Source: Triparma columacea (Eukaryota; Sar; Bolidophyceae; Parmales; Triparmaceae). From it: 62,400 bases of DNA. Where the stretch lies: contig BRYA01000068.1 in NCBI GenBank assembly GCA_030267965.1, forward strand, positions 1-62,400. The letters run 5' to 3'. Under the pieces are notes generated by a model. It searched no databases. It saw only the letters and a program-made list of their open reading frames with translations, and had not been told where the DNA came from. The stretch's first letter is position 1. Each line of letters opens with the position of its first letter. Positions 12,701-22,479 of this stretch are shown one piece after another. Position numbers and translations under genes: made by a program.

Positions 12701-15700
12701 GACCACTCAACGTTGCAGTCGTTGTAGTTCCCGTCGTCGTCGCCGCTGCAGTCATGAGATGTCCTGAGCCGGAAGAATTGCACGCTCTCTGTTAGCGTCG
12801 ATGCTGACTGCGTCGATGGCGGTGCTCTTCCCTTTGAGCATCGCGAAACTAATCTTGCCTCTTCACCCACTTTAAAGTGCAGGTGTAAAATCGGTGCAGT
12901 GCTCGTCTCACGTTCGTCGGTCGTCGTCGAGTTGCTCCTTTTAATCCTATCCACTACGCGACCTTCGATGAGGATTATCGGTCGTTCCGGAGTAGGGGGC
13001 ATGATGACTGCTGCCTCGCACTTGGTCAAGTTGAGCTTTGAAAGTAGCCTGTCGCCGGTCGTGCGTTTAGCGGGCCACAGAGTAGCCGGTAGCCTGGCGG
13101 TTCTAATATCATCCTCCTTCGCGACCAGTCTGCCAACGGAAGCGTCGAAAATGCTCAAGTTGAATATTTCGATTCCAGCTTGAGGTTGAAGGTCAGAATT
13201 TTCTGCCTCATTTTCTGAGGCTGTGAGGGTACGACCAAAAAAGTGAGAAATTTTGCAAATGTCAAAACCACCCCCAAAAAGTTCCCTATCACCCAACGAA
13301 TGACCAAAAATGCCTTCCTATTACTCGGCCTCTCGACGCGTACTCACCTCGTCCTTCCCCTTCACCGGCGCTTTTCCCAGACACGTTTTCTCGGTGCTCG
13401 TTGCCCACAGCAGCACCGACGGCAACACCAGGAGCAGCAAGTCGTTCCTGCGGACATGGCGACCAGGGAATAGAGCTCGAGCGAAGGCACTCCGTCACCT
13501 CAAAGCCTGGTAGCGCTTTGTACTCAGCTCTTAAACCCACGCAACCTCCGTCCTCGATCCTCAGCTGCAAGGGGGGGGTCACTTGAATGAGTGCAGTATC
13601 CCCAAGCAAAGCAGAGACTAGCTGTGGTCCGTGAACCATTCCAAGCCTTGAAGCGCTCACTCGTAAAGCCTGGTCGACACTGAGCTCATTCAAAGCCCTG
13701 CTCTTGTCCAAGCAGCTGTCCCCCTCCTCATGACGCACTACAAGTTTGGGTGCAGTGAGGCGCCCACACTCTTGCTTCGCAGTCTCAATTTTGTGCTGCA
13801 ACCGCTCGGAGGAGTCAGTCGGAGCAGCAGCAGCGTTGAGTTCCGCCTGATCCTTGTTGAGAACGCTGTAGAGAGGAAGATTGTTCTTCATGTCAGACAT
13901 GCCGTGGAAATGTTCGTCACACACATCACCCTGGCGCGTGTTTACGTGAATAGCTTCGTCGGTCACAAAGGGGGAGACGTCTGTGGAGCGAAAGGGGGTT
14001 GTAAGGTAGGTGGAGTGCGGGGGGTGCGACGTTCGACGTGGGTGAGAACATGAACGTTAAGGAGTACATGAACAAGGACGTGGATGAGGATGTGGACGAG
14101 GATGCGGGACCGACGAGGATGTGGACGATTTGCAAAGCACAGGCTCCTCCCCCCTTCCCCTCTTCTCACCTCTCGAAACCTCCGCAGCCTCCTCAACCGC
14201 GATACGTTTCGCCTTGCCCACCTCGACGTCGACATCAGTCTCCCCCACGTCGGAACTGATGTCCTCTCCTAACCCTCCACGATGTACTCGACAGGGTCGA
14301 CAGAGACTGGCTCGACGTGGGACTTGGGCGGCCATTACTTGGACGAAATTTGTTTGACAGGTGTTGTTGAGAACGCCAGTCCTCCTCTCCTCGAAGTCGC
14401 GGGGTGCTTTTCTTTGAGAGTAGTCGCTCTTGACTTGAGGATCAACAAGGTATTTGTCAATCACATTGTGGAGGCTAGTGCTCATGGGGACGGTCTCGTC
14501 AACAACGAGGGGATAAATGGCTGTTGGTGGTCGGAGGGGGGGTGGGGGGGGGGGGTCGAGGGGGATCGAAGGGGTTAGAAGGTGAAGGTAAGGGTTACTG
14601 AGGGCATGCAAAGATACAAACTGTCGACCCCTTCCTCATCCTCAACTGCTGCCTGTCCAACAGGTCCTCCAGACTGGCCTCCTTGTCGGCGGTTGCGTCC
14701 AAGACACCTTCCAAGTCAATCCCTCCCCCCCTCTCCCCCTCTTCTCACCTTTCACGGCCTCCTCAGCCTCATCGGCAACGAAATGATCCGCCTTGCACAT
14801 ACCTACGTCGACAGTGGGCTCCTCTACGTCCGAACTACCGTCCTCCCCAAACTCTGCAAGGAGCGAAGCAAATCACGATTTGTTTTCATTAGTTTGGGTT
14901 ACAGTCGCATCAGGACGGCAGCAGTGCTTTTTTGAGGAAGACATCGGGGTGATCTGGCCTTGCTCCGTCATGGTCATCATTGTTCATGTCGCAATTAAAC
15001 TTCTCCTCGATGCTTACCTTCATAAATGAGAATAATCCGCACTGCTGATCTACAATCCTCGTCGTCGAGAAGTGGCAGCCTGTCCCCTGAGAGGTCGCTA
15101 TCATTATTACGGAGGTCGGCAACAGTCTCGTCATTAACATCTCCCGTCGATGGTAAGTCAAATGCCTTGACAGTCTTGAGATTATGACCCTCCTTCAGCC
15201 CATAAAGAAGCTGGTCGCAACCTGCGCGGTCGCCAAGTATCAGCTCCTCGCGCGAGAGCTCGATCTCCCCGTTGCTTAGATCGGCATAGACATCCTCTTG
15301 AGAATATCTCGTCGAAAGCGCTCCGGAATCCCACTCAACTTGCTCTAATTCACAAGCACTGAGCAGCCTAGGAGACAGACTTTCGCCACTGCCATCGAAA
15401 AGCGCCAGCTCACCTCCTCGAAGTTCCATACAGTGATACGTGTGGAGGGCAAGGTGCTTGGTATGGGCACCTATCGTCGGGAGGGCAATAAAGGCCAATT
15501 CAGTCTCGTCGTTTTGTCGTTTTGACGGGACTTTCGGCATTCCGAAAGAACATCTGTAGTCGAGTAGTAAAGAATTTCCTCCAAACAGCTTGTCCACCCC
15601 CTCGTCGTCGAATAAATCAGAGGTGTATTGGTCAGCGGTCGTCGAGAGTAGTCCAGACGCCTTCCATTCCAAGGTGAGTGTGAGTGATCGTCCACCAGGA

Positions 15701-15924
15701 GCGTTAGGTTTCTTGTCAATGGCGCCTCTATTCAGGACGCCACCCATGGAGCTTCCATTCAGAATGCCTTCGATGTCCTTCCCGTTCATACACGGGACGA
15801 CCGAAGCATCATGGCCAAGTGCATTGCCTTGGTGGCGGACACGCATGAGATCTTCATGTTGTAGACTTTCAAACACGGACTGCGCGACGAACACAAGATA
15901 ACTTATGAAAATAACGCTCCTCAT
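1116..15924 (-). CDS. Giant modular receptor with two kinase domains (10-exon model)
   Basis: Model exons (minus strand): 15924-15018, 14853-14749, 14268-14170, 13980-13348, 13220-11121, 10955-10032, 9923-5745, 5633-4974, 4865-3849, 3742-1116; 13,251 nt, 4,416 residues. Every intron is phase 1 and no internal stop remains. Order: signal peptide (MRSVIFISYLVF start), acidic repeats, two hydrophobic segments, a CUB-like domain, EGF-like modules, beta-helix-like modules, membrane helix (about 1916-1943), START domain (about 2021-2200), kinase 1 (about 2239-2538), tail with DPVMAIF repeats, hydrophobic helix (about 2712-2733), more beta-helix and EGF modules, membrane helix (about 3868-3893), kinase 2 (about 4061-4359). 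Both kinases have the glycine loop, HRDLKCAN, DFG and MAPE motifs and look TKL-like and active. Inferred role: cell-surface sensing. Alternatives: two or three genes in tandem, with a second start near the internal signal-like helix at 6492-6555. Exons 2 and 3 and the acceptor of exon 6 are the least certain. Confidence 0.6.
2465..2606 (-). repeat. 24-bp coding minisatellite (SHPMVSQQ, 6 copies)
   Basis: Six head-to-tail copies of a 24-bp unit (plus-strand core TTTGCTGTGACACCATAGGA) encode the octapeptide SHPMVSQQ in the cytoplasmic juxtamembrane segment just before kinase 2. Copies differ by only a few substitutions, so the array is young and copy number probably varies. A Ser/Gln-rich spacer or phosphorylation segment is one possible role. 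Confidence 0.9.
3849..4432 (-). repeat. Beta-helix-like module E (exon 9)
   Basis: Fifth of five copies of a roughly 190-residue module that starts at NMNGLFN and ends at CPSPYSSITPIQG, directly at a phase-1 donor. Its core shows LILRALTFDKG, GGGVYIRDGAIVDLE, LVFSNNRAT and GGGAIFV, the spacing of right-handed parallel beta-helix (Pmp/pectate-lyase-like) surface proteins. In this exon it is preceded by two EGF-like modules and GSALDTYGTVNG. Confidence 0.8.
4974..5550 (-). repeat. Beta-helix-like module D (exon 8)
   Basis: Fourth copy of the beta-helix-like module. This exon is the minimal one: the GSALETYGTVNGNKYSYSGC linker is followed directly by DMNGLFNTVSNY with no EGF-like module in between. 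It ends at the same PIQG phase-1 donor as the other copies. It looks like an exon-9-type unit that lost its EGF modules. Confidence 0.8.
5745..6330 (-). repeat. Beta-helix-like module C (end of exon 7)
   Basis: Third copy. It follows, in the same open exon, kinase 1 and its tail and a hydrophobic leader-like helix (KSVALAILLCLFLAGLSEVE). It starts at DDMNGLFNTVSNYAS and ends at SPYSSITPIQG at the phase-1 donor. Being joined in frame behind an intracellular kinase is topologically odd unless the hydrophobic helix returns the chain to the outside. Confidence 0.8.
6735..6960 (-). repeat. DPVMAIF repeats in the kinase 1 tail
   Basis: Four copies of the motif DP(I/V)(M/I)AIF, followed in three by a Lys/Glu-rich spacer (GEANKKKE type), lie C-terminal of kinase 1. 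Two central copies are nearly identical 57-60 bp units, so this is a recent coding tandem duplication. The hydrophobic core in a charged background resembles a repeated short docking motif; that is inference. Confidence 0.8.
10032..10617 (-). repeat. Beta-helix-like module B (exon 6)
   Basis: Second copy, preceded in exon 6 by two EGF-like modules and NPHHVSNMNGLFNTVSN. It ends at SPYSSYTPIQG. The intron that follows (10031-9924, 108 bp) is a multiple of three and has no in-frame stop, so exons 6 and 7 read as one frame even unspliced. Confidence 0.8.
11121..11692 (-). repeat. Beta-helix-like module A (end of exon 5)
   Basis: First copy in transcription order, starting NMNVLFNTVSNYEE and ending SPYSSNTPIQG at a phase-1 donor. 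It carries the same invariant core as the other four copies, including KCVEDNASCVLDGEN. Confidence 0.8.
11121..13220 (-). other. Exon 5: hydrophobic segments, CUB-like domain, two EGF-like modules, beta-helix A
   Basis: A 2,100-nt symmetric phase 1-1 exon. The first 200 residues are unrecognised and polar. Two hydrophobic stretches follow (about 12600-12510 and 12445-12400), the second looking like a signal peptide (CLLGLSVLVSLVAS). Next is a CUB-like domain (about 12320-12055; cysteines in GQCTVDGNCF and DESC, then GYDKLTVGGSQYSG, ITWTSDES and AGFEIC). Two EGF-like modules and beta-helix module A complete it. A Met before the first hydrophobic stretch (MNKIISW, near 12624) is an alternative start if this is a separate gene. 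Confidence 0.6.
14170..14853 (-). repeat. Duplicated short acidic exons 2 and 3
   Basis: Two short phase 1-1 exons (14853-14749, 105 nt; 14268-14170, 99 nt) encode homologous acidic peptides sharing GED-SSDV-E-VDV then a run of A/E residues before the donor. Exon 2 has a good CTCCTTGCAG acceptor. Exon 3 uses a weaker GGGTTAG acceptor. Their resemblance to each other is the main support. The 480 bp between them is intron, with G-rich tracts on the plus strand near 14530-14560. Confidence 0.5.
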
Positions 15925-16518
15925 CGGAATGGTTGCCTGTTGTGGTATTTCTTTTGTAAGATCTCTGAAGCCTGTTAAAACATGGGGGAGCAACAAGCGA
16001 AGGAGGCAGTTGGTGGGGTGGGGAGGTCAGACTCACGATTGTCATTAATCCCGGTTACTAGAGACATGGATTTATGATGTGCCGCTCAATATCAGAGTTA
16101 CCAAAACGCTTCTTCCCCCACCCTCAGCTCATAATCCTCGTCAATCTATGACTGCTCGCTCAATGTTCATGTGGTAATATTGACAATGCTTTTCCCTATA
16201 ATTGCGAAAGTGTCCATATTTACACCCAATTGGCTCTATGGGGGAAATTAATACACGCGTAATAACTAGAGAATCATGCTCACCTTCAATAAAACAGATT
16301 CTTTACTTGTTGGTGTTTTTTTTAGGATGAGGCATTGGATGAGGAGTTTCATTTAGTCACATCACATTTCTTTTCAGAGCACCTAGTTCTTTTCCTCCGC
16401 TTCGAATCCACCCTCCGGTTTCGCGCCGACTCATCCCGGGAAGCGCACACCAAAAACAGCGACCAATTCAGCATCTTTAAAGTAACGCAACTTAATGATA
16501 ATAATAACTACAAATATT
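15925..16518. other. Intergenic region upstream of receptor gene
   Basis: It holds the promoter side of the minus-strand receptor gene and the 3' side of the PP2C gene. It is AT-richer than its surroundings from about 16060 to 16330. A possible 5' untranslated intron end (GTTTTAACAG, near 15980) precedes the first ATG. No RNA gene, repeat or credible open frame seen. Confidence 0.5.
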
Positions 16519-18489
16519 CTACATTACTGAGCACGCACCGGGGGCACAACCTGGCGCGGAGGGGAGGGGGAAAATGTCGATGATGAAGACGGTGATGTCG
16601 TCCCTGCCCAGGCCGTTGTTGTACCTGCGTTCTTTGACAATACCGCAAGTTCTCTTTGAGGCGGCTGCGGGTTGGCGGCGCGCACACCTCTTGAGGACTT
16701 GCGTGCTGCTGAGGGTGTCCCAGACTCCGTCTGAGCATAATATTATCCTGCTGTCTTCTCCGCGCTTCACCTTGAAGGAAATTATCTCAGGGACTGAGAT
16801 GCAGCACCTGGCGGCATCGGCGTCGCCGAGGCTTCTCGTTACTGCTAGAGAAGTGCCATTCTCACCAGAGAACAGGCACCAGGGTCCTCTCTGTCGTCCG
16901 TCCCGGCTGATTCTTTGGGCAATGAATGATTTCCGCCTCCCCCTCTTCCCCTCAACGGAATTCTCGGGCGCATTTGTCTCGCTCTTCTGCGCTGCGCTCT
17001 TCGCGGACTGGGACGAACGTGTTGCGTGAGTTGCGAGGCGTTCCAAGATGGTCGTCTTCGTGGCGCTGTTTCACTCCTTTCTATCCCACCAGCCCCCTCT
17101 CTCACCTCCTGCGGGTTTATGACCGCTCCTGGTTTATACTGGTTGCCTCCCTTAACGGTGATGTCCTCGAGGTCAGTGAGCTCGCTGATGTCTCTGCCAG
17201 AGCGTGACTTCCCTTCGTACACATGCATCTTTGTGGTCTGCTTCGGGGTGCTGCGACGGACGAAAAGTGGCGTAAGAGCTTGAATGAATTGTGGAGCTTG
17301 CACCTTGTTCCTTCTCTCACCTTTCTGACTTGGCAAAGTATTGCCGCCCGTCCTTCACAGTCACATCCTCCTGCAGTGAGCGCGAGGGGGGGGGGGAGGA
17401 GGAAGGGCGGGGAGGTTAGTTACGAACGAGGGAGGAGCAAAGGAAAGGAATACCATCCCGCCAAGCCGGTGGCCTCGAAAGGGTTTGTGTGCGACCGTTT
17501 CTGCCTTTCTCACCTCCTCTCCTCTGGCCTCGGCCTGCCTCTCCTCGTCGAGCTTGTGGCCTGACTCGTCAAGGTTAACAGTCATGGGGGGCAAGGGCAC
17601 GGCGCCCGGCTTCCTCGAGGGCTCCGGGGTGAGGATCATGATCTTGTTGTCTATGGCCTTCATGATTCTCGCGCGCTCCGCCGGGTTCGTCAGCTTGTGG
17701 TCCTCGGTAGCGACGGCGACGCGACCTTCATGGCAAATGATACCACGGGAGTCCCCAACCCAGGCGAGGGTGATTTCGGCCTCTGAGGCCTCCTCCCCCG
17801 AGGCGTCAAACTTTACGAATGCGAGGGTCGCTGTCGTGCCGCTGTTGTCCTTGACCTTGCTTGTCTTCTCAGCTGTGGGGGTTTTGTGTTTGGTTTGATT
17901 AGCGGGGCAGTGATGGTGAATTGAATACCGTTCGTTGCAGTAATTTGTCCCATTACATCCCCCTCTCCCCTTCATCCCCTCTCCCTCCCCCCCCCTCCTT
18001 CGCTTCTTTCCCCCCAAATACGTCCCCTTCTCCTCTCACCTGCCACGCCGAAGATCTCCTTTATGTCTTCCTCCCCAAATAACCCTTTCTCGTCGTAAAT
18101 CTTTGTCGCACTTGAGCACATAATCTCCGCGCACACCGTCGCCGCGTCCGAACCTCCATGTCCTGAGGGGGCGGGGGGGAGAACAGGGGGAGGGGGGTAG
18201 AGTGGCCGATGTGGTGAGAAAATTTGGGAAATATAGCTGGGGAGGGGGGAAGAGGGGGGGTTGTCGGGGGGGGTTGTCGGGGTACCGGTGCATTCGGAGG
18301 GTAATCGGCGTTTGAATGTTTTATTTTGTCCAAATACTCACCATCAAAGACAGCGAATGAAGCGAACTGTTTGTCAGCACTTATTGAGTGTCCTACAAAG
18401 TCCTCGCCCTTGTGGGAGGGGCAACAGGCCGAACCGTAGTTGAGGGTGTCCGTTGACCCCAGAACACCGCGGGTTGTGACACCTTGCAT
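16519..18489 (-). CDS. PP2C-type protein phosphatase (PPM family)
   Basis: Six exons: 18489-18342, 18162-18040, 17872-17514, 17370-17321, 17250-17106, 17007-16519; 437 residues. It is a metal-dependent Ser/Thr phosphatase. Family motifs appear in order after splicing: FAVFDG|HGGSDAA across the first intron (metal-binding Asp), AWVGDSRG, TEDHKLTNPAER, TRSLGDADA, LCSDGVWDTLS and GRDDITVFIID. The splice restoring the DGHGG motif confirms the first intron. An inserted basic, Ser-rich stretch precedes TRSLGD. The N-terminus is short (MQGVTTRG). Cytosolic or nuclear location is likely because no leader is visible. The 5' untranslated region begins within 168 bp of the NOB1 stop on the same strand. 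Confidence 0.88.
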
Positions 18490-18657
18490 TTGGTTGGAGT
18501 TTTTACGAATTCTGATCCTCTGTGACGACCTCAGAGCTGTTCAAGCTGGTCAAAGAAAAAAACATCAGAGTTTCAAGTCTAAAAGGGTAATCTTTGTTTC
18601 GTCGATCGAGATATAGATAACGACGATAATCGCTTTTGCAACCGATTAGGGGGGGCG

Positions 18658-21303
18658 TTACGACCAGTGCCTTCTCATACCGCAAGCCTTGCTCTCCGTA
18701 GATTTCTTCGCCTTGCCTCTCCTGTGGTAGGGTGGGGAAGGGGGGGGGAGGGAAGGGGGGGGGTGAGCGGAGGGATGAGGAGGGTGCTTTTAAAGAAGCA
18801 CAGGTGGGTGTGTGTTGTTCGCCTTCGTCTTCGTATTTGTCCTGTCATGTATTGGTGGGGCTAATGTCCCTGTCTTTGTCCTTGGTGGCTTTTTCTTTTT
18901 CCCTCACCTCTCTCTCCCCTGTTTCGCCTGGTTCGGGTTCTGCCTGCCCATCCCGACCTTGATGTCGTTCCTCTTGCTCAGGTCCCCCAGCCCCACGTTG
19001 TCAACGATGTCGTCCCCGAACATGCTCTCGACCTTCTTGGCCCCCTTCTTAACCTTCATGTTCCAGGCGCCCATTAGCATCTGATCCTCGCGGAGGAGGA
19101 GATCCCCGGCGAACCGGTTCTGTTTCCCGGGCTTCGGGAGGCTGAACTTTGTCCCGCGGGTGTCGTTGCGACGCTTCGATGAGAGGTGGAGCTTCAGCTG
19201 CGGGGAGGGATAGGGGGGAGGGGAGGGTGCGGTTAGCGAATCAATCCCTTTAATTTTTTGTTCACCATTGAGTGATGCCCTCGTCCTGCCTTAAAGGCAA
19301 CGTTTCAATTCTCCCGCTCACCTTCCCAGTGTTAGAGTCCGTGGACGCCGCTACCCTCTGCAGCGCGTCGCTCCCGCACCTCTCGCAGAATAGCCTCGCC
19401 CCCCCGTTCTCCCCCCCGTATACCGCGAAGCACGCCCCGCACCTGGTCACCCAGGACTTGGTTGAGGTTATGGAGGTACCGGAGAGGGAGAGGAGAGGGA
19501 GGTTCATCTGGAGGAGGACGTTCTGCATGGCAAAGTCCGTGGTTGCGCAGGCGCAACGGAGGGAGGTGGGTAGGGTGGCTGACCCCGACCCTTCCTCTTC
19601 CTTCTTCCGGTTGCCCTCGGCCGTTGGGGGTGGGGGGGGCGATGTCAAATCAAAGGCTGCGTCTAGTGAGTCGAGGTTGTCCTCACCGACCCAGCCTTCG
19701 CCGTCGTCCTCGACCTGGGTGCTCTGGGAGGTGTGGGAGACGGCGCCCCCTATTATCCTGCTCCCCCCGGCCGCCGCGGGGGAGGACGAGGGCTGCTTGG
19801 GGGAGGGGGAGGGGAGTGGGGTCTTCTTAATTTCAGGTATTGTTACGCCTGAGCTGGTTACGAGGTTCTTGTAGGACTTGAAGGAGTTGTAGAGCCGCCC
19901 GTCCTTGGTCTTGGGGAGGGGGGCAAGCGCCTCCTCCTTCTTCCTCTGCTCCTCCTCCTCCTGGGTCTCTGGGGCAGGAGGGGAGGAAGGACCGCCTATG
20001 GAGGCGGCCTCGGCCTCATCGTCGCTGCCCTCGTAGGGGACGGTGGCGGCGGCGGAGAGGGTTGGGAAGTCCAGCGCAAGCTCCTCCTCTACATCGGCGG
20101 GGGTCGCCTCTGCTGCGGCGGGGGCGGCGGCGGGGGCAGCTGGTCGGGAGTTGGCCTCGACCTCCTCGGGATCTCGGATGTAGATGTCGCACTCCTCGTC
20201 GCTAATGTCACAGTCTGACGCAGCGTAAGTCTCGTCGTCCGAGAGATCGTCCATATCCTCCTCCTCCTCCTCCTCGGATGACGACGAAGACGAGCACTCC
20301 GATTCTGAGGCGTCGTCAAACTGACTCCCAGGGTTGGGGGGAGGGAGACTCTTAAGAGGGGAAACGGGGGTGGAGGTTGTAGGGAGGGGGGAAGCCTTGG
20401 AGGGATTTACGAGCATCGCCCACGACTTTGTCGCAGCAGCGGCTGGGGGGACGGTGGGAGTATCCTCCTCGTCTGAGCTTGAGTCGTCGTGGTCGACTTT
20501 ATTATCGTGTCCATTATTTCCATCTTCGTTTGCATTGTTGTCGTCGTCCTCGTTCTCGATCTCGTTGGCATCCCCTGTGGCCGCTTCTCCCTCCTCCTCC
20601 ACCTTGCCCTGGTCCTCCTTCCCCTTCCCCCCCCTCTTCTTCTTCTTCCTCTTCCTACCCTTCTGCCTCCTCTTCTTCTTAGTCTCCTTCTTGGGCTCCT
20701 TCCTGATATGCTCGGCGTCCCCTACCCCCTGTTTGTCCAGGTCGTAGGTAAGGGCGAGGACCTTGAGGTCTACGACTGACAAGGACCTGTAGTCCCCGGT
20801 AAGTCTAGCGAAGGAGGAGACTGCTAGGAGGCCTTCGGGAGTGGGGTCACGGGGGACGATTGTGAAGGGGAGGGAGGCGAGGTGGTCGCGTGTGGCGGGA
20901 TCGCGGATTTCTGTTATTACCTCTGGAGGGCAGTAGAAGTTGTTGGACTTGGGGTAGAGGACACTTAGACCTGTCTTCTTGATTATGAAGCCTGGGGATG
21001 GTTTGGGTGGGTTTTGGGGGGTTGGGGGGTGTCAGTGGGGGTGTGTTGATGTGTATGATGTGTTTGTGGTGTGTTTGTAATGTGTACGTGTGTTGTGAAT
21101 GTGTTGTAACTGTATAATTAGTCTCAACAATCAGTTCATTACTTTGAATAACATTTTCAGGGCATCTTGAGTAGATTATAAGTACATATTTGGACGTATC
21201 GCAGTAGTATATGTGTGTATATATGTATGTATAAGGGATAGTAGTGTTAGTTGTTGTTAAAATGCTTACCAGAGTCTACGACCAGCGAGTTGTATTTCTC
21301 CAT
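18658..21303 (-). CDS. NOB1: NOB1, PIN-domain endonuclease of 18S rRNA maturation
   Basis: Four exons: 21303-21270, 20991-19322, 19197-18908, 18721-18658; 685 residues. NOB1 makes the final 3' cut of 18S rRNA in cytoplasmic pre-40S particles. Seen: an N-terminal PIN domain (MEKYNSLVVDSG with the first catalytic Asp, PPEVITEIRD, LSVVDLKVLALTYDLD), a basic then acidic low-complexity insert of some 330 residues, the NOB1 signature CATTDFAMQNVLLQMNL, a zinc ribbon (CGAC...CERC) and the conserved tail KPGKQNRFAGDLLLREDQML, finishing in a basic segment. It is longer than the roughly 400-residue human protein because of the insert. The first intron splits the catalytic VDSG. It is divergent from NTAQ1. 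Confidence 0.93.
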
Positions 21304-21521
21304 TTTTGTTCAATTACGCTACTTAGGATTACTAAAATGTGCTATATTGACTAAACAGATATAACTGAGTACGTATATATATTTTATATCTAAATATATT
21401 GTCAAAATGAGCAATAAATAAGGGTAAATAAATGACAGAACAAATAGGGAAAGGGGAGAAAAGGGGGAGAGGAAGAAGAGATCATTTTGAGTGCCAAAAT
21501 CAATCGCAATCAGTACGGGAA
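21304..21521. promoter_or_regulatory. Shared NOB1/NTAQ1 divergent upstream region
   Basis: The 218 bp between the NOB1 ATG (minus) and the preferred NTAQ1 ATG (plus) is AT-rich, with ATATAT-type runs at about 21370-21405. Its size suggests a bidirectional promoter. If NTAQ1 starts at the upstream in-frame ATG at 21432, the gap shrinks to 128 bp. Confidence 0.4.
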
Positions 21522-22354
21522 ATGACATCACTCCTCAATAAAACTTCAGATAAACCAACAGACTACCAATACGCATCCTGTTATTGCGAGGAAAATATAT
21601 ACAACTACCTCAAACAACAACTCGCCTCCATCACCTCCACCTCCACCAACACCTCCACCTCCACCAACACCAACACCAACACAAACACCACAAACACCTC
21701 AGAAGTAGGCTCCGAAATGTGTGAAGCGTGGGCATGTTTCATAAGCAATGAAATTAAACAGGTCCCTATATGGGAGCAGAAGAAGGGCAGCGAGGGGGAG
21801 CCAGTAGTCTGGGATTACCATGTTGTCGCGTTGGAGATTAGGGAGGGAAGGTAAGAAAGAGAGAGAGAGAGAGAGAAAGAGAGAGGGAGAGAGAGAGAGC
21901 TGCTGCTGGCTGGGAGAGATAAGGGGGAGAGAAAGAAAGAAGGTGAACTTACACTTACTAAACATACGAAACCCGCACTATACACGCACGCAAACAAAAA
22001 AGGGTCGTGGTTAAGGACTTCGACACCCTGCTCCCTTGGGGTTGCCTGGGCCTACGGTACTTTGACTCGAGCTTCATGTTTGGTAAAATTGACATTAAGG
22101 AGGTTTACAAACCAAGATTCTTCATCGTCAGCGCTAGGGATTACTTGAAGTCTTTCAAGTCGGACCGGAGACACATGAGGTCACCAGAGGGGGGGTGGAT
22201 GGCACCACCACCGGAGTGGGAGTGCATAGGGGAGGGGGGGTGGAACTTGGGGGAGTTTATTAAAGGTAGGGTTGAGGGGGTTGAGGGGGTTAGAGTGGGG
22301 GGGGAGGATATAAAGGTATGGATACAGGGGGTGGAGGGGGGGGGGGGAGGGTAA
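21522..22354 (+). CDS. NTAQ1: Protein N-terminal glutamine amidohydrolase (NTAQ1)
   Basis: Two exons: 21522-21850 and 22003-22354; 226 residues (256 if the ATG at 21432 is used). The enzyme deamidates N-terminal Gln to Glu, the first step of the Arg/N-degron route for Gln-starting proteins. Signature residues are visible: [10 protein letters not shown] (catalytic Cys), [25 protein letters not shown] (catalytic His), [11 protein letters not shown] (catalytic Asp), [19 protein letters not shown] and PPPEWECI. An unusual Thr/Ser/Asn-rich insert (about 21630-21700) sits between the catalytic Cys and the core. The intron carries a GA microsatellite (about 21858-21898). The gene overlaps nothing and converges on its minus-strand neighbour. 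Confidence 0.93.
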
Positions 22355-22479
22355 CACATTGGAGAGAAGGGGAAGGGGTGTGCGCTATGTGCAATTATAG
22401 AGTATATATGAAATGTTTAACACCACACCACCAGAGATGTATTTATGCTGCAACGCATTGCTTCATTCTTATCTACCTC

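Noticed and set aside
18503..18657. Longer C-terminus for NOB1 in the 18503-18685 frame
   Set aside because: The exon 3 donor is phase 2, which puts exon 4 in the frame ending at 18658 with a short basic tail; the longer frame is out of phase.
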